Shown piece by piece: positions 8,033 through 14,205 of a stretch of 15,552 bases of DNA (the first letter of the stretch is position 1; each line of letters opens with the position of its first letter). Origin of the DNA: an uncultured bacterium. Its GTDB lineage: Bacteria; Hydrogenedentota; Hydrogenedentia; Hydrogenedentales; SLHB01. The notes beneath the pieces were generated by a model, which saw nothing but the letters and a program-made list of their open reading frames with translations, did not search any database and was not told the DNA's origin. The position numbers and the translations under genes were made by a program. The stretch is from contig CALEZK010000349.1 of assembly GCA_937928585.1 (NCBI GenBank), positions 1 to 15,552 on the forward strand, read 5' to 3'.

Positions 8033-8047
8033 GCGCCTGATCGGCGC
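8033..8047. repeat. Inverted repeat GCGCC-N5-GGCGC just upstream of nadA
   Basis: Five-base perfect arms around TGATC, 17-31 bases before the nadA ATG. On the minus strand a TTGACG hexamer (8050-8055) lies just upstream, but no -10 element follows at the right distance. It could be a leader stem or an operator. It does not match a NAD-regulator site that I know. Confidence 0.3.
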
Positions 8048-8104
8048 GTCGTCAAACCGCACAAACTCTGGGAAGTCGCTCAAAAGCTACACTTCGTTTT
8101 TATT

Positions 8105-8563
8105 TTACCGCGAAATCCACTTTGTCAGCAAATAGCGGTCATGATCGGCAAATCCAAGCTTGCGGTAGAAATGCTGTGCCCGCGTGTTGTCGCGTTCGAC
8201 TTCCAAATGAAGCGCGCGGATACCTTTCTCACGACAGTACGCTTCCGCATGCGTAATCGCTTGCGCGCCAAAACCACGACCGCGATACGCGTCCAGAATG
8301 AATATTTCGTCTAGAAACGCGTCAATTCCTTGAAACTCTATGCTGTACCCAAAGGTAACAACCATATAGCCGACAACTGAGTCTCCCTCCAGGAGCAGGA
8401 AAACGCAGCCGTGTTTAGGCTCTGATACCAGTCCAGAGAGTGCGTTTCGCACGGCATCTGCGTCATAGCGGATGTTTTCGTGCGCGTATAAATGCGCGAC
8501 AAGTCCGGCAACGATATCCAATTCTGGTGAGTCGGCATCGACCATTCGAAAGCCAAGCGACAT
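8105..8563 (-). CDS. GNAT family N-acetyltransferase
   Basis: Acetyl-CoA-dependent N-acetyltransferase, 152 residues, cytoplasmic. ATG at 8563 is chosen because GGAG, inside the end of the sufU coding sequence, lies five bases upstream. The start is only two bases past the sufU stop, so translation is probably coupled. The acetyl-CoA pyrophosphate-binding loop is clear at residues 94-100 (RGRGFGA), preceded by the motif A strand LDEIFILDAY. The motif B region LHLEVERDNTRAQHFYRKLGF at about 118-138 contains the family's N-x-x-A-x-x-F-Y-x-x-x-G-F pattern. The N-terminal part, which would select the substrate, has no feature I recognise. It could acetylate a protein N-terminus or lysine, an antibiotic or a small amine. 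The tight placement inside a suf operon suggests, without proving, a role connected with the SUF machinery. Confidence 0.9.
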   Translation of the reverse strand: MSLGFRMVDADSPELDIVAGLVAHLYAHENIRYDADAVRNALSGLVSEPKHGCVFLLLEGDSVVGYMVVTFGYSIEFQGIDAFLDEIFILDAYRGRGFGAQAITHAEAYCREKGIRALHLEVERDNTRAQHFYRKLGFADHDRYLLTKWISR

Positions 8564-8565
8564 TG

Positions 8566-9018
8566 TCACTCCGTGCTGACAGATCCAGCTTTGCCGTCGA
8601 GGGCGGACAACAGGGTATGCCACGCCAACGTCGCACATTTGATGCGAACAGGAAACTCGCGTACGCCGGCGAAAACCGCCAGCCGGCCAGCCTTTTCCTC
8701 GTCTACAGGGACATCCGGAGGAGAGGTAACCAACTTGTGAAACGACGCGAATAGCGCTTCGGCTTCAGACTTTGTCTTGCCTTTGATTAGCGTCGTCATC
8801 ACCGATGCCGAGGATTTTGAAATTGCGCATCCTGCTCCGGCAAAACTGATATCTTCCACTATGTCCCCGTTCATCTTCACATAGATTGTGAAATGATCGC
8901 CGCACAGGGGATTGTAACCCTCGATGGCATTCGTTGCGTCTGGCATCTCTCGGAAGTTTCGGGGCTTCTTGTTGTGCTCGAGAATGACCTGTTCATACAG
9001 GGCGCGGTTCGGGGCCAT
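8566..9018 (-). CDS. sufU: SufU, zinc-dependent sulfur-transfer partner of SufS
   Basis: Accepts persulfide sulfur from SufS and passes it to the SufBCD scaffold; in Bacillus subtilis SufU this depends on a bound zinc. The product is 150 residues. The zinc ligands are conserved and close to B. subtilis numbering: Cys39 and Asp41 in NPLCGD, Cys64 in GAGCAISKSSAS, and Cys128 in IKCATLAWHTL. The spacing of 64 residues between the second and third Cys, longer than in IscU (43), and the absence of an LPPVK chaperone-binding motif place it with SufU rather than IscU. The N-terminal LYEQVILEHNKKPRNF is typical. Its ATG overlaps the sufS stop codon as TGATG, so the two are translationally coupled. 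The pairing of SufS with SufU rather than SufE is the arrangement best known from Firmicutes. Confidence 0.96.
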   Translation of the reverse strand: MAPNRALYEQVILEHNKKPRNFREMPDATNAIEGYNPLCGDHFTIYVKMNGDIVEDISFAGAGCAISKSSASVMTTLIKGKTKSEAEALFASFHKLVTSPPDVPVDEEKAGRLAVFAGVREFPVRIKCATLAWHTLLSALDGKAGSVSTE

Positions 9019-10304
9019 CAGTCAAATACCTCTTTAACCTTCCTGATCCCTGCCGCAAGCGCATCGAGGTCTTCTCTTGTATTGTAGAATGCAAGCGAGG
9101 CGCGGGCCGTTGCGGCAACGCCGAAGCGCTGCATCAAGGGCTGTGCGCAATGATGACCCGCTCGAATCGCCACGCCCTCTTCGCTCAGTATCTGGCCGAT
9201 ATCGTGTGCGTGCGCATTATCCATCGTGAAGGAAAGCACCCCGGCCTTGTTTCTGGCCGTGCCGACAAGCTTCACGCCGTCGATCGACTCAAGCAACTGC
9301 GTGCCGTATTGCGTGATCTCGTGTTCATACGCGGCGATTCGCTCCATGCCGATGGCCTCGACGTACTCGACCGCCGCGCCAAGCCCAATTACACCGGCAA
9401 TGTTTGGCGTGCCCGCCTCGAATTTGTACGGAAGACCATTGTATTGCGTCTTCTCGAAAGTCACGGACAAAATCATATCGCCACCGCCCATGAAGGGCGG
9501 CATCTTGTTTAGCAACTCTGCTCGGCCAAAAAGCACGCCGATGCCCGTCGGACCAAACATCTTGTGGCCCGAGCACGCGTAAAAATCGCAGCCAATATCC
9601 TTTACGTTCACGGCCATATGGGGCGTAGCTTGAGCGCCATCTATCAACACAGGTACACCGATGCGATGTGCCATTTCCGTCATCTGCTTGACCGGATTGA
9701 CCGTGCCAAGCGCGTTGGAAACATGCAGAACGCTTACCAGCTTCGTTCGTGGCGTCAATAGCTTCTCATACTCTTCGAGTATGATTTCGCCCTCGTCGGT
9801 TATCGGGATAACCCGGAGCACCGATCCGGTCACTTCGCAAAGCATTTGCCAGGGAACGATGTTCGAATGGTGTTCCATGGCGGAGATGATGATTTCATCG
9901 CCCGCCCCAATGTTTTGTCTTCCGTAAGTCTGCGCCACGAGGTTTATCGCTTCGGTCGTCCCGCGCGTGAAGATTATCTCGCAACTCAGCGACGCCCCAA
10001 GGAAGCGCTGCATTTTCATGCGCGCATCCTCGTAGGCGCTTGTAGCGATTTCGCTCAGATAGTGCATGCCGCGATGCACATTTGCATTTTGCGCTTCGTA
10101 GTAATGACTTTCCGTCGCGATAACCGCACGCGGCTTCTGACTGGTTGCCGCGTTGTCGAGGTAGACCAGTTCCTTGTTGTGCCGCCGTACGTGTAACGCG
10201 GGAAAATCGTCGCGCAGGCGTGTGACGTCCAACGCGCTCAGGGGCGGCCGTCTCGGCGCGGTCGGCTTCCCTGTCGAACTGAAAATGGTTGTTCCACTAG
10301 CCAT
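9018..10304 (-). CDS. sufS: SufS, group II cysteine desulfurase
   Basis: PLP enzyme that removes sulfur from L-cysteine as a protein-bound persulfide, releasing alanine. The product is 428 residues, about 20 longer than E. coli SufS because of a Pro-rich N-terminal extension. Key residues are visible: His145 in MEHHSN, Asp222 and Gln225 in IDGAQA, the PLP lysine Lys248 in CSGHKMFGPTGIG, and the persulfide cysteine Cys386 in IRAGHHCAQPL. The short Cys loop is that of group II (SufS) rather than the longer one of IscS. The start is ATG at 10304, six bases after the sufD stop, with AAGG overlapping that stop as a ribosome-binding site. The 3' end overlaps sufU by one base. Selenocysteine lyase or Csd activity is possible by homology, but the operon makes SufS the firm call. 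Confidence 0.98.
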   Translation of the reverse strand: MASGTTIFSSTGKPTAPRRPPLSALDVTRLRDDFPALHVRRHNKELVYLDNAATSQKPRAVIATESHYYEAQNANVHRGMHYLSEIATSAYEDARMKMQRFLGASLSCEIIFTRGTTEAINLVAQTYGRQNIGAGDEIIISAMEHHSNIVPWQMLCEVTGSVLRVIPITDEGEIILEEYEKLLTPRTKLVSVLHVSNALGTVNPVKQMTEMAHRIGVPVLIDGAQATPHMAVNVKDIGCDFYACSGHKMFGPTGIGVLFGRAELLNKMPPFMGGGDMILSVTFEKTQYNGLPYKFEAGTPNIAGVIGLGAAVEYVEAIGMERIAAYEHEITQYGTQLLESIDGVKLVGTARNKAGVLSFTMDNAHAHDIGQILSEEGVAIRAGHHCAQPLMQRFGVAATARASLAFYNTREDLDALAAGIRKVKEVFD

Positions 10305-10310
10305 AACGCC

Positions 10311-11630
10311 TTATCCAGGGATCGGGCTGTAGGTGTCGAACACAAATTTCTCAAGGCGCTCACGGACCTCGTCAACCCCGATCTGGTTCACAACTTCATC
10401 CGCGAAACCATACGTCAACATACCAAGCGCCATGGCTTCGCTCATGCCACGCGTGCGGAAATAGAAGACGAGTTCCTCAGGGGGACGTCCCACCGTCGCT
10501 CCGTGCGTGCACTTCACGTCGTCCGCAAAGATCTCCAACAGTGGCTTCGTATCAATTGTCGCCTTGTCGGAGAGCAGCATGTTTTGATTGAGTTGGTTTG
10601 AATCCGTCTTCTGCGCGACACGGTGCACATACACCTTTCCGCTGAAAACGGCGTGACTCTTGTCGTCCAGCACGCCCTTATAGCCAATCCAGCTCGTGCA
10701 ATGGGGCTTTGCGTGCTCAATGGCAATTGGGTTATCAACAAGTTGCTCGCCCCGCGTCATATAGAGCCCCTTCAGCGAGCTGTGCGCGCCCTCGCCATCC
10801 AGCAGGGTCTTTATCTCGTTGCGGATGATCTTGCCGGTCTGGCTAATCGCGAAAGAATTGATCGAAGCGCCGCGCTCGAGACGCACGTGCGTCGAAGCGA
10901 GATGATAGGCTTCGTTCGAATCATTGATCAGTTTGTAGGCATGTAACGCGGCGTTCTCGCCTATCACAATCTCGGTTACCGCGTTCGTAAAGTAACGCGC
11001 GCCCATATCGGCAGAAACGTGGCTCTCAACCACCGTCGCCTTTGCGCCGCGATCCAATATCAATAAGTTCCGCGGATGCGATGCGGAATCAGTGCTGCGC
11101 CCGGAATTCACATACAGCAGATGAATCGGCGCAGGTACCACCGCATCGGCTGTGACGTGCACGAACGCCCCGTCCTGCAAAAACGCCGTGTTCAGCGCGT
11201 TAAATGCGTTCGCGGTGCCATTGACTTGCTTTGCAAGAAGCGGCTCCACCCGATCGGTGTGCTTTTCCAGCGCTTCAGCAAGGTTGCACGCAATGAGACC
11301 GGAGGGTATGCGCGACAGGCTCGCCGCAAAAAATCCGTCGACAAATACCAATTCGGCCCAGGCCGCGTTCCCGTATCGAAACGGCGCAACGGTTTCTTCC
11401 GTCGCGGGTGCGCCCGGAGATATCGCCGTGCGAAAACTTGTGCGAAGTATGGGTGAAACGTTTGTAAAGCGCCATTCTTCCATGCGCCGATTCGGCAGTT
11501 CTAACTCCGCGAATTTCGCCGCATAGCTGGTCTGAATGCTTTTCACCCAGGCAGGATGAACTGTCCGCAGCTGATCCAGATCGCTCAGAAAAGATGCTTT
11601 TTCGTTGGCTGTGTTCTTAGAGTCGGACAT
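10311..11630 (-). CDS. sufD: SufD, scaffold subunit of the SufBC2D complex
   Basis: Right-handed beta-helix protein that pairs with SufB and SufC to form the SUF scaffold on which new clusters are built. The product is 439 residues from ATG at 11630, which follows the sufC stop by ten bases with AGGTG nearby. The frame stays open to 11771, but that would overlap sufC and gives a non-family N-terminus. The N-terminal RRMEEWRFTN (residues 48-57) and the C-terminal core are typical. ADDVKCTHGATVG carries His376, which corresponds to His360 of E. coli SufD, a residue implicated in cluster formation at the SufB-SufD interface. It is followed by FYFRTRGMSEAMALGMLTYGF. The middle is the repetitive beta-helix. 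SufD is distinguished from SufB by its shorter length and by lacking the SufB C-terminal cysteine and glutamate pattern. Confidence 0.97.
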   Translation of the reverse strand: MSDSKNTANEKASFLSDLDQLRTVHPAWVKSIQTSYAAKFAELELPNRRMEEWRFTNVSPILRTSFRTAISPGAPATEETVAPFRYGNAAWAELVFVDGFFAASLSRIPSGLIACNLAEALEKHTDRVEPLLAKQVNGTANAFNALNTAFLQDGAFVHVTADAVVPAPIHLLYVNSGRSTDSASHPRNLLILDRGAKATVVESHVSADMGARYFTNAVTEIVIGENAALHAYKLINDSNEAYHLASTHVRLERGASINSFAISQTGKIIRNEIKTLLDGEGAHSSLKGLYMTRGEQLVDNPIAIEHAKPHCTSWIGYKGVLDDKSHAVFSGKVYVHRVAQKTDSNQLNQNMLLSDKATIDTKPLLEIFADDVKCTHGATVGRPPEELVFYFRTRGMSEAMALGMLTYGFADEVVNQIGVDEVRERLEKFVFDTYSPIPG

Positions 11631-11640
11631 CGCGCACCTG

Positions 11641-12414
11641 CTACCCTTCGTCCTCGGCGACACCAGCCGGCACCAATTCCTTGATCCAGTCGTAGCCTTT
11701 TGCTTCCAGTTCCAGGGCCAGTTCTTTGCCGCCGGATTTAACAATCCGACCGCGCCACAAAACGTGCACAAAGTCAGGAATGATGTAATCCAACAATCGC
11801 TGGTAGTGCGTTACCACGATCATGGAGCGCTGCGGGCTGCGCAAACGATTCACGCCGTCGGCGACGATTCGCAATGCATCGATATCCAGCCCGGAATCGC
11901 TCTCATCAAGGATGGCTAGCTTCGGTTCGAGTACGGCCATTTGAAGTATTTCGTTCCGCTTTTTCTCACCGCCGGAAAACCCTTCGTTCACCGGCCGATC
12001 GGCGAACTTGTGATCGATGGCGACAAGATCCATTTTCTCTTTCAAAAGGTCTCGAAATTCCAACGCGTCGAGCTCGTCCAAACCATGGCTCTTGCGGATT
12101 TCGTTGAGTCCAGCCTGCAGGAAGTAAGCGTTGGAAATGCCTGGAATCTCGACGGGGTACTGAAACGCCATGAATACGCCCAGGCGCGCGCGCTCTTCCG
12201 CCGGCATCTCCAAAAGGTCCTGCCCAAGAAAGGTGAAGCCACCCTCGGTTACTTCATACGCTTCATTACCGCTGAGTACCTGCGCGAGCGTACTCTTGCC
12301 CGATCCGTTAGGTCCCATGATCGCGTGAACTTCACCGGCGCCAATCTTCAAATCCACGCCGCGTAGAATCTCATTGCCTTCCACATTCGCGTGGAGGTTT
12401 GTTATCTCAAGCAT
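11641..12414 (-). CDS. sufC: SufC, ABC ATPase of the SUF complex
   Basis: Cytoplasmic ABC-type ATPase that binds SufB and SufD and drives the conformational change needed for cluster assembly; it is not part of a transporter. The product is 257 residues, the normal size. Walker A is GPNGSGKST (34-42), the Q-loop is in AFQYPVEIPGI (Gln85), the signature is FSGGEKKR (146-153), Walker B is LAILDESDSGLD with Glu171, and the switch His203 is in VTHYQRLL. The phrase GEKKRNEILQM and the unusual ESDSGLD are hallmarks of SufC. ATG at 12414 lies two bases after the sufB stop, with the purine-rich end of sufB (AGGGAG, about 12 bases upstream) as probable ribosome-binding site. Confidence 0.98.
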   Translation of the reverse strand: MLEITNLHANVEGNEILRGVDLKIGAGEVHAIMGPNGSGKSTLAQVLSGNEAYEVTEGGFTFLGQDLLEMPAEERARLGVFMAFQYPVEIPGISNAYFLQAGLNEIRKSHGLDELDALEFRDLLKEKMDLVAIDHKFADRPVNEGFSGGEKKRNEILQMAVLEPKLAILDESDSGLDIDALRIVADGVNRLRSPQRSMIVVTHYQRLLDYIIPDFVHVLWRGRIVKSGGKELALELEAKGYDWIKELVPAGVAEDEG

Positions 12415-12416
12415 TG

Positions 12417-13916
12417 CTAACCCACACTCCCTTCCAGACTCACGTTCAATAACTTCGTAGCTTCCACCGCAAACTCCATCGGCAGGTGATCAAACACTTC
12501 CTTGCAGAAACCGTTCACCACCATTGAAATGGCGTCCTCCGGCCCAATACCCCGCTGTTTGCAGTAAAACAATTGCGACTCGCTGATCTTCGATGTCGAG
12601 GCTTCGTGCTCGACGCTTGAAGTATTGTTTCTCACTTCAATGTATGGAAACGTATGCGCGCCGCATTGGTCGCCAATGAGGAGCGAATCGCATTGCGTAT
12701 AGTTGCGCGCGTTCGCTGCCTTGGGCATCACCATCACCTGCCCGCGATAACTGTTGTTGCCATGACCGGCGGAAATGGTTTTGGAAATGATGGTGCTCTT
12801 TGTATTGCGTCCCATGTGCACCATCTTCGTGCCCGTGTCAGCCTGCTGATAGTTATTGCTGACGGCTACGGAGTAAAACTCGCCAACGGAATTGTCACCC
12901 ATCAACAGGCAGCTTGGATACTTCCAGGTAATCGCGGAACCGGTCTCCACCTGCGTCCAGGAAATGCGCGAGTTCGCGCCTTCGCACTTGCCGCGCTTGG
13001 TCACAAAATTATAAATCCCGCCTTTGCCTTCCTTATCGCCCGCGTACCAGTTCTGCACGGTAGAATAATTGATGGTGGCATTGTCCAGCGCGACCAGTTC
13101 AACCACCGCGGCATGAAGCTGGTTCTCATCGCGCATAGGCGCCGTGCAGCCTTCCAGATAGTTCACATAAGAGCCCACGTCGCCGACAATTAACGTACGC
13201 TCGAATTGTCCGGTCTCAGCGGCATTGATTCGGAAATAGGTAGACAGATCCATCGGGCACTTTACGCCCTTCGGGATATAGCAAAAGGATCCATCGCTGA
13301 ACACCGCGCTGTTCAACGCGGCGAAGAAGTTGTCACCGATCGGAACAACCGAACCCAGATATTTCTTGATCAGATCCGGGCACTCCAGAACCGCTTCGGA
13401 GAATGAACTGAAAATAACGCCCTTCTTCTTGAGAATCTCTTTGTGCGTCGTGGCAACGGATACGCTATCGAATACAGCGTCCACCGCGACACCCGTCAAG
13501 CGCTTCTGTTCGTCGAGCGGAATGCCAAGTTTCTCGAAAGTCTCGAGCAACTCCTTGTCCACCTCGTCAAGACTCGTCAGCTTCTTCTTTTCCCGTTTTG
13601 GAGCGGAATAGTATCGCTGCTGCTGGTAGTCGATCTTCGGGTAGTGCACGTTGGCCCATCCGGGCTCCGCCATCGTAAGCCATTGCCGATACGCCTTAAT
13701 GCGCCAGTCCAGGAGCCAGGACGGCTCCTCTTTGCGCGCGGAGATTCTGGCGATGACGTCCTCGTTTAGGCCTGGCTCAAAGGTTTCCGCCTCAATATCC
13801 GTCGACCAACCGTACTTATACGTCTGGTTTGCCATCTCGGCAATCTCGCGGGTACTTTGCTCGACGCGCGTGCCCGTGTAACCGGCGTTTCCGAGAGTAT
13901 CTTCCGTTTCGCTCAT
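12417..13916 (-). CDS. sufB: SufB, scaffold subunit of the SUF complex
   Basis: Core scaffold of SufBC2D, which receives sulfur and builds the cluster. The product is 499 residues from ATG at 13916, which has AGAGGAA about seven bases upstream. The frame is open for another 63 codons to 14105, but those residues do not resemble SufB and contain the candidate promoter. The family blocks are strong: VPIGDNFFAALNSAVFSDGS (191-210), YIPKGVKCP, NYLEGCTAP, SGHG-like ISAGHGNNSYRG, and QCDSLLIGDQCGAHTFPY. Cys409 corresponds to E. coli SufB Cys405 and Glu438 to Glu434, both needed for cluster building. It is the first gene of the suf operon, followed by sufC after two bases. No Rrf2/IscR/SufR-type regulator gene is in the window, so control must come from elsewhere or from the leader. 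Confidence 0.98.
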   Translation of the reverse strand: MSETEDTLGNAGYTGTRVEQSTREIAEMANQTYKYGWSTDIEAETFEPGLNEDVIARISARKEEPSWLLDWRIKAYRQWLTMAEPGWANVHYPKIDYQQQRYYSAPKREKKKLTSLDEVDKELLETFEKLGIPLDEQKRLTGVAVDAVFDSVSVATTHKEILKKKGVIFSSFSEAVLECPDLIKKYLGSVVPIGDNFFAALNSAVFSDGSFCYIPKGVKCPMDLSTYFRINAAETGQFERTLIVGDVGSYVNYLEGCTAPMRDENQLHAAVVELVALDNATINYSTVQNWYAGDKEGKGGIYNFVTKRGKCEGANSRISWTQVETGSAITWKYPSCLLMGDNSVGEFYSVAVSNNYQQADTGTKMVHMGRNTKSTIISKTISAGHGNNSYRGQVMVMPKAANARNYTQCDSLLIGDQCGAHTFPYIEVRNNTSSVEHEASTSKISESQLFYCKQRGIGPEDAISMVVNGFCKEVFDHLPMEFAVEATKLLNVSLEGSVG

Positions 13917-13946
13917 GCCCTGGTTCCTCTGGTCTTTGAACCCGAT

Positions 13947-13952
13947 AGTATA
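13947..13952 (-). promoter_or_regulatory. Candidate -10 element of the suf operon promoter
   Basis: Read on the minus strand this is TATACT, five of six matches to the sigma-70 -10 consensus. It lies 30 bases before the sufB ATG and would give a short leader containing the AGAGGAA ribosome-binding site. No good -35 hexamer is found 16-18 bases upstream, and there is no TGn extension, so activator dependence or a different true promoter is possible. Confidence 0.4.
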
Positions 13953-14072
13953 CGCTTCTCGAAGTTCTGAGGCCACTGTTGCGACTTTTTCATTCCGATT
14001 CACGCTTCGCGCAGCGGGATTCTCCACGCTGACAAGGCATAAGGGTGCTCTGAAAGGCGTCGCTGGCTCCCC

Positions 14073-14088
14073 GAAGCACCCCTGCTTC
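14073..14088. repeat. Inverted repeat GAAGCA-N4-TGCTTC in the suf leader region
   Basis: Perfect 6-base arms around four bases, about 120 bases upstream of the candidate -10 element. It could be a regulator-binding dyad or a transcript stem. It does not match a known iron-sulfur regulator consensus that I can recall. Confidence 0.3.
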
Positions 14089-14157
14089 CCATCGTCCATT
14101 CGCACAACCGGCGCGAAGCGCTTTCCCTTGGCAACGCTGGAGTTAACCGCAATATTC

Positions 14158-14175
14158 CCAGCCTTTCTTGGCTGG
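14158..14175. repeat. Hairpin CCAGCC-N6-GGCTGG after the phosphoesterase gene
   Basis: A perfect 6-base inverted repeat with a six-base loop, eight bases past the larger inverted repeat at 14184-14205. Together they would form two consecutive stems in the phosphoesterase mRNA tail. The sequence after it on the minus strand, GAATATT, is A/T-rich but holds no run of T, so terminator activity is uncertain. Confidence 0.4.
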
Positions 14176-14183
14176 CGGCCGCG

Positions 14184-14205
14184 ACTGGATTACCGATAAT
14201 CCAGT
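14184..14205. repeat. Perfect 9-base inverted repeat across the phosphoesterase stop codon
   Basis: The arms ACTGGATTA (14184-14192) and TAATCCAGT (14197-14205) are exact reverse complements around the four-base loop CCGA. The repeat contains the TAA stop of the phosphoesterase gene and encodes its last residues, Leu-Asp-Tyr-Arg. No T-tract follows on the minus strand, so it is not a classical terminator. It could protect the mRNA 3' end or mark a Rho-dependent end. Confidence 0.6.

Larger units (their letters stand above)
13917..14189 (-). promoter_or_regulatory. suf operon leader and promoter region (273 bases)
   Basis: This is the longest gene-free stretch in the window and must hold the suf promoter, because sufB is the first gene of the block and the gene upstream ends at 14190. 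It contains the candidate -10 element, an inverted repeat at 14073-14088 and a hairpin at 14158-14175. I see no convincing IscR, SufR or Fur site by eye. The open frames crossing it on both strands do not look like genes. Confidence 0.6.

Noticed and set aside
11631..11771. In-frame N-terminal extension of sufD overlapping sufC
   Set aside because: It would overlap the end of sufC by over 130 bases and encodes a Trp/Lys/Cys-rich segment unlike SufD; ATG at 11630 fits the operon spacing.
13917..14105. In-frame N-terminal extension of sufB by 63 codons
   Set aside because: Residues do not resemble SufB, the stretch contains the best -10 candidate, and ATG at 13916 has a good ribosome-binding site and gives the expected family length.
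13915..14199. 94-codon plus-strand open frame across the suf leader
   Set aside because: Starts on the complement of the sufB start, has no ribosome-binding site that I can see and no recognisable domain; it crosses the promoter region.
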